Source: Fidelibacterota bacterium
GTDB lineage: Bacteria > Fidelibacterota > UBA8477 > JABMPR01
Assembly (NCBI GenBank): GCA_029939675.1
Contig: JAOZSM010000006.1
Span: forward strand, 1 to 34,153
Length of the DNA stretch: 34,153 bases
Reading direction: 5' to 3'
Below, piece after piece: positions 9,335 to 17,019 of the stretch (position 1 is the stretch's first letter; each line of letters begins with the position of its first letter). The position numbers and the translations under genes were made by a program. The notes under the pieces were generated by a model. It did not search any database, was not told the origin of the DNA, and saw only the letters and a list, made by a program, of their open reading frames with translations.

Positions 9335-11233
9335 TTAATGGGACTCAACCTCCACGGACTCATCGGAAAGTACTGGCAGGGGTTTGCCAAAGAATCTCAG
9401 TATCAGATAAAGAGTTGTAATACTTAAGACATAAAGCAGAATACCTGTGAAATATGATGGATTTGCAATAAGACCTATCGGTAAAAATCCAAATAGAATG
9501 GCAACTCCACCAACAGTCAGGGCATATGGAAGTTGAGTTTGAACATGGTCTACATTATCGGCGCCGCTGGCCAATGAAGACAGAATCGTTGTGTCGGATA
9601 TAGGTGAGCAATGATCACCAAATGTTGCCCCGCTGATAATACCTGAAAAGGTAGCCCAAAACATAACACTATAAACATCCCCATAAAACTGGATGGCGAG
9701 AGGGATAATCAGTGGAATCAGTATGGACATGGTACCATAGGAAGTTCCCGTGGCAAAACTGATCAGGGCTGCAACAATAAATGTCAAAGCTGGAAGTAGA
9801 CCTGGTGAGATCCAATCCTGGGTATGGTGGACGATAAAGTCAGCAGTATGAATATCGGTACAAACTGATCCAAGACTCCAGGCTAGAACCAGAATAATCG
9901 TTGCCAAGAACATGGTTCTAGCTCCTTCAAACCAGCTTTCGAGAGCAGCTTTGAGCGTTAATAACCGTTGCCCCAGAGCCATACTAATTGCCACTACAGC
10001 AGCGATATAGCTGGCCCACAGCAGAGCCCGGCTCGAATCTGTGCTGTCCATTATGAGGAGAACTTTCTGTAGAATCCCTGCATCTGCCGGGAAAGAATCG
10101 GGCATCCCTGTAATAATCATACCCACAATGGTCATGAAGATGACAATAAAAATCGGGATGACCGCATTGTACCAGCGATGAGGGATATGCTCTGGAATTG
10201 CATTTTTAAGCAGGGAATCGTCAGACAATGGCTTGGCACCTGGCCGCAGAATAGCCCCTGTCGTGATGGCCCGGGACTCGGCTTTGTACATCGGTCCAAA
10301 TTCCCTTTGCATGATCGCATTCATAAAGACAAACACAATAGCCAGAATGGCGTAATAGCTAAAAGGAATGGATAACAGAAAGATCAGATAGGCATTGGTA
10401 TGAATTCCCAATACTTTTAGTTGCCCATCTAAAAGGGACATAGCAAAAACAATCCAGGTACTGATCAAGCCGATACTGGCTACTGGTGCGGCTGTTGAAT
10501 CAACAATGTAACTTAGTTTTTCACGACTGACTCGCAGCTTATCGGTAAAAGGTCGCATGGTGTTTCCTACCAGCAGACTATTGGCATAATCATCAAAAAA
10601 GATAAAGAGCCCCATGGATGCGGTAGCGACTTGTCCTCGAACCCGGGTTTTGGCATACCGGGCGGCAATGGCGACAATCCCGGCTAAACCACCGTTTTTT
10701 TGAACAATTCCGATAAGTCCGCCAAAACCAAAAGTGAATAGAAGGATGGTGGCATGGCCAGGATCAGCAATGGTATTGACAACATAGCTATCCAGAGAGC
10801 GTAGGAATCCATTGATAGGATTATAGCCGAACATGATGGTCACTCCCACCCATATCCCGGAAAAAAGAGAAATCAACATCTCCTTGGTCAATAAGGCTAA
10901 GGCAATGGCCAAAAGAGGTGGAAGCAAACTCAGCCAACCCGGTATGGTAACAATCTCTTCCTGAATGACCTGTCCATCATTATGGGCATATTCAAGCATA
11001 ACATCGCCCCTTAGAACCACTTTGGTCGCCCCACTTGCTGAAGTGATCTGAAGTGTATTTCCTTCTATACCTTTGACCATGATCGGGTTTTGCGGGGAGG
11101 CTTGCGTAAAGTCCATCCACGAGATCTCAAAAGGGACACCTGATAGGATAAGTGCAGGATATTCTATGCTTTGAGCTAAGCCCGGGTTAACTACCCCAAA
11201 TAATAGGCTGAATGCTACAACAAATAATTTCAA
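9335..11233 (-). CDS. NhaC-family Na+/H+ antiporter with N-terminal signal peptide and extra extracytoplasmic domain
   Basis: TM core with FDDYANSLLVGNTMRPFTDKLRVSREKLSYIVDSTAAPVASI and FGDHCSPISDTTILSSLASG, typical of NhaC-type antiporters; preceded by MKLFVVAFSLLFGVVNPGLAQ and ~75 non-TM residues. Confidence 0.88.
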   Translation of the reverse strand: MKLFVVAFSLLFGVVNPGLAQSIEYPALILSGVPFEISWMDFTQASPQNPIMVKGIEGNTLQITSASGATKVVLRGDVMLEYAHNDGQVIQEEIVTIPGWLSLLPPLLAIALALLTKEMLISLFSGIWVGVTIMFGYNPINGFLRSLDSYVVNTIADPGHATILLFTFGFGGLIGIVQKNGGLAGIVAIAARYAKTRVRGQVATASMGLFIFFDDYANSLLVGNTMRPFTDKLRVSREKLSYIVDSTAAPVASIGLISTWIVFAMSLLDGQLKVLGIHTNAYLIFLLSIPFSYYAILAIVFVFMNAIMQREFGPMYKAESRAITTGAILRPGAKPLSDDSLLKNAIPEHIPHRWYNAVIPIFIVIFMTIVGMIITGMPDSFPADAGILQKVLLIMDSTDSSRALLWASYIAAVVAISMALGQRLLTLKAALESWFEGARTMFLATIILVLAWSLGSVCTDIHTADFIVHHTQDWISPGLLPALTFIVAALISFATGTSYGTMSILIPLIIPLAIQFYGDVYSVMFWATFSGIISGATFGDHCSPISDTTILSSLASGADNVDHVQTQLPYALTVGGVAILFGFLPIGLIANPSYFTGILLYVLSITTLYLILRFFGKPLPVLSDESVEVESH

Positions 11234-11238
11234 CTGTT

Positions 11239-12753
11239 TTAGGCCCCTGATTTTGGCACCATACCTTTCTCATACTTAACTACCTGATTTCCCCCGCGTC
11301 GTTTGGCAGTATACATAGCTGCATCAGCAGATTGAATTAATTCCTGCATGGTCTCACCATCACGTGGAAATTCAGAGAGGCCAATACTAATCTTATTCTG
11401 GATATTGATCGCATTCATTTCGTACTCATGGTTATTAATTGCGGAACACAGCCGACGGGCACTTTTCAAGCAGGCTTCGGCATCAGCATTTACCATGATA
11501 ACAACAAATTCCTCACCTCCGTAGCGGCCTGGAATATCACTGGTACGAATAGAATCTCGAATAATTTGGGATGTTTCTCTCAACACGAAATCACCCATGA
11601 GGTGACCATAGGTATCATTAACCAATTTGAATTTATCCAGATCCAGAAAAAGCACGACCAAAGAGTTCTGATAACGCCCTGCCCGGGCTAACTCTTCCTC
11701 AAAACGTTGTTTTAAGGCTCGAAGATTATACAAATGGGTCAGTGTATCAATAGTTGCATAATTGTTCAACCGCTCATACAGACTAAAACGGGTTAGAGCA
11801 GCTCCCAGGCTCTGGCTGATCATTTCAAATATGCCAACTTCACTTTGTTTAACTGGATATTCACTATATGACTCGAGAACGAGAACTCCTGGTGCATTTT
11901 TAACCTTTGCCAGAGGAAAAGCAATGACCTGGTCATAGGGATAGCCTTGATAATCACCTGTACGATAAATACCTTCAGGTTTGGTTTTGTGGCTTTTTTT
12001 AAAAACAAAATGCTGGCCAGTCAGAATAGAGCGACTCACTAATGAATTATATAGCGGGTAACTCATCCCCTGCTGTAGTCCTACCTCATCTCCTTCAATA
12101 GAGTCCACAATAAAGTATTCTGGAGTTTCCTCTGGGTGAAGCACCAGGACTGCCCGGTCGAAGTGGAGAAAGTATTTTCCAAATCGAGATATCTCATACA
12201 GGAAATCAGTTTTTGTGACGGCAATATTCAAGTGAGTATTTACCTCAAGCATGACTGACAGGTGATCACTTTTCTTCTTGTATTTTTCCAACATGTTTGA
12301 TGTTACGGAGTTTGCGCCAAGACTTTTTGCAACCCCATCGAACAAAGCCAGATTATAATCATCAGTTGAGCCACCTGCAGGAAGCAGGCAAAGCAGAAAT
12401 CCAGCCAGGGTTCCCTGATCACCTATGGGTGAAACCAGTGAATGTTCGGACCATTGATCTGGATCCTGAGAAAAAATGGCGGCATTCGCCTGATTTGAAA
12501 TAAAGGTACTGGAAAATGATTCCTGAGCCAGGATTTCGGTAATAACCGGTACTTCAGGCAGAATAGAATCAAACACATGATCCTGGTTGGTGGAAAGTTC
12601 TTGAAGAATGAAGTTTCCGGCATCATCAGGAACATATAAATAAATATTTATCTCAGGATAGGCAGAGAGTAGAATCTCTATAAGATTGTTCACCTGACTC
12701 TTAAAAAAAGGTTTAGTATCCAGATTCGCTAAATCGATATCTGTTAGTGCCAT
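11239..12753 (-). CDS. GAF-like sensor diguanylate cyclase (GGDEF domain)
   Basis: DTLTHLYNLRAL...FLDLDKFKLVNDTYGHLMGDFVL...RTSDIPGRYGGEEFVVIM: intact GGEEF active site and RxxD I-site five residues upstream; N-terminal ~330 aa GAF-like. Confidence 0.92.
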   Translation of the reverse strand: MALTDIDLANLDTKPFFKSQVNNLIEILLSAYPEINIYLYVPDDAGNFILQELSTNQDHVFDSILPEVPVITEILAQESFSSTFISNQANAAIFSQDPDQWSEHSLVSPIGDQGTLAGFLLCLLPAGGSTDDYNLALFDGVAKSLGANSVTSNMLEKYKKKSDHLSVMLEVNTHLNIAVTKTDFLYEISRFGKYFLHFDRAVLVLHPEETPEYFIVDSIEGDEVGLQQGMSYPLYNSLVSRSILTGQHFVFKKSHKTKPEGIYRTGDYQGYPYDQVIAFPLAKVKNAPGVLVLESYSEYPVKQSEVGIFEMISQSLGAALTRFSLYERLNNYATIDTLTHLYNLRALKQRFEEELARAGRYQNSLVVLFLDLDKFKLVNDTYGHLMGDFVLRETSQIIRDSIRTSDIPGRYGGEEFVVIMVNADAEACLKSARRLCSAINNHEYEMNAINIQNKISIGLSEFPRDGETMQELIQSADAAMYTAKRRGGNQVVKYEKGMVPKSGA

Positions 12754-12871
12754 AATCTAACCCTACCTTCTTAACTTTAACTCGTAATCAACTTCAAGAG
12801 TTGACGACCTGAACAATCTTAATAATGCGTCGTTTCAGACGATTTAAGCAATAGACTTAAAGTTAAAGGTG

Positions 12872-12899
12872 AGGAGTATCAAAATCAATTGATACTCCT
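12872..12899 (-). terminator. Possible terminator or regulatory hairpin downstream of the anti-sigma gene
   Basis: Perfect 11-bp inverted repeat aggagtatcaa / ttgatactcct with 6-nt loop aatcaa. No strong U-tract on either side, so the function is uncertain. Confidence 0.4.
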
Positions 12900-12955
12900 G
12901 AAACTTACAGGATTAATAAAGTTATAAAAATTGAGAAATCAGTAATAAAAAATGA

Positions 12956-13477
12956 CTATTGGGTATCACTGACCAATTGCAAAGATGAGGTCCCGCTATT
13001 GGTGGCGCGATGTGGTATTTTAAGCGAATCAGCGGTATTTCCCAAAAGACTATCTACGTTATCGGCAATTGATTCCATGGGTTGGATTTGGGGGTTTTCC
13101 CGGCCAGTATAATCGCGAATTCCGTTGGGAGAGATTGGGTCAATCCAGATGTTTAGTCCCAGGGCAACAATAAGACCAGCAGCAATTGCATAGCCAGCAA
13201 CCCGGGTAAATGAAGATTGATATACTCTTTGCCAGGGAGATTGATGATTTAAATCATCAATTTTAGACATGAGATTTTGAGTAAAATCTGGTTTTGTGGT
13301 TAGACTTGGAAATTCATGAAGCTGGTCCAGCACTCTGTTTAACTCTTGATAGATATCGCGACACGAAGAACATACAGTAAGATGGGCATCTACCCGAGCT
13401 CTTGTTTCCGATGTTAACGAATTTTCCTGATAGTCTGTAAATTGTTCACCAATGTAGATACATTCGTCATTCTGCAT
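12956..13477 (-). CDS. Anti-sigma factor with zinc-finger (ZAS/zf-HC2-like) domain and one TM helix
   Basis: HLTVCSSCRDIYQEL (HxxxCxxC), TM segment VAGYAIAAGLIVALGLNIWI; directly downstream of an ECF sigma gene. Confidence 0.85.
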   Translation of the reverse strand: MQNDECIYIGEQFTDYQENSLTSETRARVDAHLTVCSSCRDIYQELNRVLDQLHEFPSLTTKPDFTQNLMSKIDDLNHQSPWQRVYQSSFTRVAGYAIAAGLIVALGLNIWIDPISPNGIRDYTGRENPQIQPMESIADNVDSLLGNTADSLKIPHRATNSGTSSLQLVSDTQ

Positions 13478-13529
13478 GTTTAAAATTCCTCGATGTGGGT
13501 TGCTCTCGCGATAACGATTTCGCTATGGA

Positions 13530-14099
13530 CTACTCCCTTAGGTAACTTAACGTTTCCTGTAATTTCAAACGCGCTCTATTCACGCGTGATTTGACAGTTC
13601 CCATTGGAATGTCGAGTATTGTACTAATGTCTTCGTAGGAAAGTTCCTGGATATCTCGTAAAATTATGATTGTTTTAAAGGGTTCAGCCAACTGCTTAAT
13701 CGCCTTCATAATTTCTTCTCCGGCATATGTATTAAATACGATCCCTTCTGTGTCCTTATCAGGGTCAACCGGTGTAAATTCATTATCCTCATATGATAAT
13801 TGAGACATGGTAAAAGTCTTACGACGCTTCCGTTTCCTTAATTCTGACCGGGCCAGGTTGCCGGCAATTGTATAAATCCAGGTAGAAAACTTGGCAATTT
13901 CACGATAAGCGTGTTTGTTTTTATAAACCTTGAGGAAGGTCTCCTGCACCAGGTCTTCAGCATCGGTCATATCATTGAGAAAGCGATAAACAAAATTAAT
14001 CAAACGGTCTTTATACCGATCGACTAGTTCCACGAAGGAATGATCATCGCCACCTTGAAATTCAGCAATTAATTGTTCATCAGTTTTAGTCTTATTCAT
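13530..14099 (-). CDS. ECF RNA polymerase sigma factor (RpoE/SigW-like)
   Basis: Sigma-2 region FVELVDRYKDRLINFVYRFLNDMTDAEDLVQETFLKVYKN and sigma-4 region ELSYEDISTILDIPMGTVKSRVNRARLKLQE. Likely start MNKTKTDEQ at 14099 rather than the track start at 14129. Confidence 0.93.
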   Translation of the reverse strand: MNKTKTDEQLIAEFQGGDDHSFVELVDRYKDRLINFVYRFLNDMTDAEDLVQETFLKVYKNKHAYREIAKFSTWIYTIAGNLARSELRKRKRRKTFTMSQLSYEDNEFTPVDPDKDTEGIVFNTYAGEEIMKAIKQLAEPFKTIIILRDIQELSYEDISTILDIPMGTVKSRVNRARLKLQETLSYLRE

Positions 14100-14119
14100 G
14101 CAACACCAAAGTAAGAGTT

Positions 14120-14190
14120 TTTTAACCACAGATGAACACCAGTTTTCATTCTTCGAGCTATGCCAAGCAGGCTGATGAACACCGATAAGG
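14120..14190. repeat. Degenerate intergenic repeat phrase 'AACCACAGATGAACACC...GATGAACACCGATAAGG'
   Basis: gatgaacacc occurs at 14131-14140 and 14174-14183, within the gap upstream of the ECF sigma gene. Confidence 0.45.
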
Positions 14191-14245
14191 GGGGAAATGA
14201 ATTTTGACGAAGCAGCATATGGCTACTCGCGTAATAATATGTTTT

Positions 14246-14411
14246 ATTAATATTGACGTCCCCGCAAAAAGTCCCTCTCGCAGAGGTACAGAGACGCAGG
14301 GAATTGATATTTATGAGTTTAGGCATGTTTGCGTTATGTGGTTGTGTTTTATGTGCTTAGGGTGCATTTTATGATTTCTCAACTACTTTTTGCGGCTTCA
14401 TCAATATTTAT
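14246..14411. mobile_element. MITE-like element, copy B
   Basis: 24-nt terminal inverted repeat with 20/24 identity: AATATTGACGTCCCCGCAAAAAGT (14249-14272) versus the complement of 14385-14408, AATATTGATGAAGCCGCAAAAAGT. Interior aligns with copy A (cgTGTTcGC..., TTAGGGTG, ATTT/CATG blocks). Confidence 0.65.
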
Positions 14412-14455
14412 TTTTATGTCCTCTGGGTTCTATGCTTTAAATTTTCTATTGTTGT

Positions 14456-15466
14456 TCAGACAACCTTTGATACCCAAGTAGAAAAGACCGTTAATAAATC
14501 CATAGAACCTAATCTAAACTGCAGATCGAGATCAGCTAATTCACGGGTGGCAAGCTGCAATTCAGTGAGCGAATACTTTCTGGAAAATGGTTGTAATTTC
14601 ATCAGGATGTAGTTTGAGGTAGCCCCCTGACCAATTGCTTTCCGGGCTTCCGGTGTTTCATGAAGAGTCATGAATTGAATCAAACGATTATAAAGCATGG
14701 CTACGAGATAGGGCAGGCCTTCCTTGCCTTGATGATGAATTTCAACCAGGGTTTGGATCGCCATCCGGCGGTCACGATTAGAGAATGCCTGAATAAATTG
14801 CTCCACTTGGGCATTCTCAACAGTACCTGCTACCTGGTCCACCAGGTCACGGTTAATTACTGAATTAGAATCATCCAGATAGAGAGCCAGTTTCTCTAAT
14901 TCATTGTCGATAATGGCTAACTCTCCACTACTGAGTTCCATAAGGCGATAAATCGCAGGATCATCAATTTCCAGCTCATGACGGGTAGCCATATCACGAA
15001 CTATTCTTGGAATGAACGCGCTATCAGAGATGCTCAGGGGGACGACTTGGGCCACATCCTGCATGGCTTTCAGCCAAATAGCTTTCCGGAAATCACTGAT
15101 AGAGTAGTGGACAAGAACTACGGTATCCGGAGGAAGTTTACCCAGAAGATCAGCTAAATTTGTTTTGACCTGCTTTCCAGAATCCTGGATCTCATGCAAC
15201 ATAACCAGACTTGCTGATGAAAAAAGTCCACCCCCACTCAGTAAAGAGCTCACATCAGTGACAGCCTTAAGATCTACGCCCCAACGTTGAACAAGATCAG
15301 CGTGCTCGCCAAATCTGGTTCTAAAGGCAGATTGGAGTTCAGTAATAAATTGGCGATATAGATAGTATTCAGATCCCATGGCAAAATACAAGGGAGCCAG
15401 CTTACCTCCACGTAGATCGGACAGTATCTGTAAGTAAAGGGGATATTGATTCTTATTGAACGCCAT
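14456..15466 (-). CDS. holA: DNA polymerase III subunit delta
   Basis: 336 aa; LYFAMGSEYYLYRQFITEL, LSSGELAIIDNELEKLALYL and the C-terminal clamp-loader delta pattern; followed by uppP two nt away. Confidence 0.85.
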   Translation of the reverse strand: MAFNKNQYPLYLQILSDLRGGKLAPLYFAMGSEYYLYRQFITELQSAFRTRFGEHADLVQRWGVDLKAVTDVSSLLSGGGLFSSASLVMLHEIQDSGKQVKTNLADLLGKLPPDTVVLVHYSISDFRKAIWLKAMQDVAQVVPLSISDSAFIPRIVRDMATRHELEIDDPAIYRLMELSSGELAIIDNELEKLALYLDDSNSVINRDLVDQVAGTVENAQVEQFIQAFSNRDRRMAIQTLVEIHHQGKEGLPYLVAMLYNRLIQFMTLHETPEARKAIGQGATSNYILMKLQPFSRKYSLTELQLATRELADLDLQFRLGSMDLLTVFSTWVSKVV

Positions 15467-15467
15467 A

Positions 15468-16283
15468 TTAAAAGTAGATCAAACCTATAATTGCGATACT
15501 GAAACAATACCAGGCAAAATAATGAAATTTACCCTGCCGGAGCAACTTGAGTAACCATTTCAAGCTTACATATCCGACTAAAAATGAGACCACCAGCCCA
15601 ATCCCCAGAATCAGACCTTCGTCTGCAGAAATTCCAACTTCCAGCAGATCTTTAAATTCAAGTACAGTTGCGGCAACGATAAGCGGAAGCACCATGATAA
15701 AGCTGAACCGAGCTGCCTGTTCCTGTTTCACACCAAGTGCCAGAGCCATAGCGATGGTTGATCCTGAACGCGATATTCCAGGGACAAGCGCCAGGGCCTG
15801 GGCAAATCCAATCAACAGGGCTCGCTTCAAATCAATTGGCTGATCAGCTGGCTTAAAATATTTTGTTGAGAGTAACAAAGCACCGGTAACTAATAAAGCA
15901 ATACTCACCATAACAGGATTCGAGAACAGGTTACTGATCTGATCCCTTAGGAGTAGACCCACAACACCAGCGGGTAACATGGCAATGAGCATAAGAACTG
16001 CCAATCTAAATTCAGGATTCTGTTCATACTCACTCTTCCATTGACCGGGTGAGACAATTCGAGTAAAAAAGATGCCCAGTAAATTGAGAATATCATTCCA
16101 GAAGATAACCAGCACAGCCAGAAAAGTCCCCAGATGTACAACCAATTCAAAAGCGATACTGTCTTTAAAAGCATGCGTACCTAACAGGGCTTCTCCCAAA
16201 ACCAGGTGCCCTGAGCTGGAAACGGGTAGAAATTCTGTTAAGCCTTGAATTACCGCCAGAATAGCAGCACTGAGTACACTCAT
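15468..16283 (-). CDS. uppP: Undecaprenyl-diphosphatase
   Basis: AVIQGLTEFLPVSSSGHLVLGEALLG and ALVPGISRSGSTIAMALALGVKQEQAARFSF signature motifs. Confidence 0.96.
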   Translation of the reverse strand: MSVLSAAILAVIQGLTEFLPVSSSGHLVLGEALLGTHAFKDSIAFELVVHLGTFLAVLVIFWNDILNLLGIFFTRIVSPGQWKSEYEQNPEFRLAVLMLIAMLPAGVVGLLLRDQISNLFSNPVMVSIALLVTGALLLSTKYFKPADQPIDLKRALLIGFAQALALVPGISRSGSTIAMALALGVKQEQAARFSFIMVLPLIVAATVLEFKDLLEVGISADEGLILGIGLVVSFLVGYVSLKWLLKLLRQGKFHYFAWYCFSIAIIGLIYF

Positions 16284-16999
16284 GAGTGGATTCCGATCAC
16301 TGACATCATTCTACCTGTAATTTCTTTATCGCGCCGATGGGAAAAGAATAAATCCTGGTCCCGATAACTACAGAAAGGCATCACTTCTATCTGCTCAACG
16401 GGGATTCCATGCTTCACGCCTGTATCCATTAAATGTTGATTATTATTAAAATATGAGTGGTCACTGTCCGGTATCATTCGAAGGTACTCCGGTTTAAACT
16501 TCTCGCTAAATTCTGGACCGACTTCAAAATTATCCTGGCTCAGACCAGGTCCGATCACCATTGATAAAGAAGCTGGTGAAACGTTAAAAGCATGCATCAT
16601 TTCCCTGATTGTATGTCCCAGAATATCCAACTCAGAACCCTGCCAGCCAGAATGAACGGCAGCCACCAGGGGACGGTCCTCAGACCAGATCAAAACCGGC
16701 GTACAATCAGCGGTGAGAATGCTTAAATAGACATCGGTTTGTTCGGTGATCAGAGCGTCACATTCAGCATATTTCCCAGGGCGATGGATGATCTCAATTC
16801 CAGCACGACTGATCTGGATGGGTTGAGCAAGTTGAGCCTCATCAATGCTGAACTCATTTAGGAATTCCTGGCGATTAGCATGAACGTTTTCTGCAGAATC
16901 ACCTTTAGAAGTTGACATATTCAACCCTTGAAAAGGAGCTTTACTTTGGCCTCCCTGACGGGTTGAAAAGCCGAGCTTAATTTGCTGCGGTACCGGCAA
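16280..16999 (-). CDS. pgeF: PgeF/YfiH-family multicopper polyphenol oxidase / purine nucleoside phosphorylase-like protein
   Basis: LGFSTRQGG, LNMSTSKGD, SILTADCTPVLIWSEDRPLVAAVHSGWQGSELDIL, IGPGLSQDNFEVG, FFSHRRD. Stop overlaps the uppP start by 4 nt. Confidence 0.9.
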   Translation of the reverse strand: MPVPQQIKLGFSTRQGGQSKAPFQGLNMSTSKGDSAENVHANRQEFLNEFSIDEAQLAQPIQISRAGIEIIHRPGKYAECDALITEQTDVYLSILTADCTPVLIWSEDRPLVAAVHSGWQGSELDILGHTIREMMHAFNVSPASLSMVIGPGLSQDNFEVGPEFSEKFKPEYLRMIPDSDHSYFNNNQHLMDTGVKHGIPVEQIEVMPFCSYRDQDLFFSHRRDKEITGRMMSVIGIHS

Positions 17000-17019
17000 A
17001 TGTTGCGGCTTAAGGACTC

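Noticed and set aside
9319-9390. N-terminal extension of the TPR protein in the ORF track
   Set aside because: It overlaps the antiporter gene and precedes a good signal peptide at the internal Met (9318).
14096-14326. 76-aa minus-strand ORF upstream of the ECF sigma gene
   Set aside because: It runs through the repeat phrases and the left end of the MITE-like element and has no recognisable protein pattern; a by-product of repetitive DNA.
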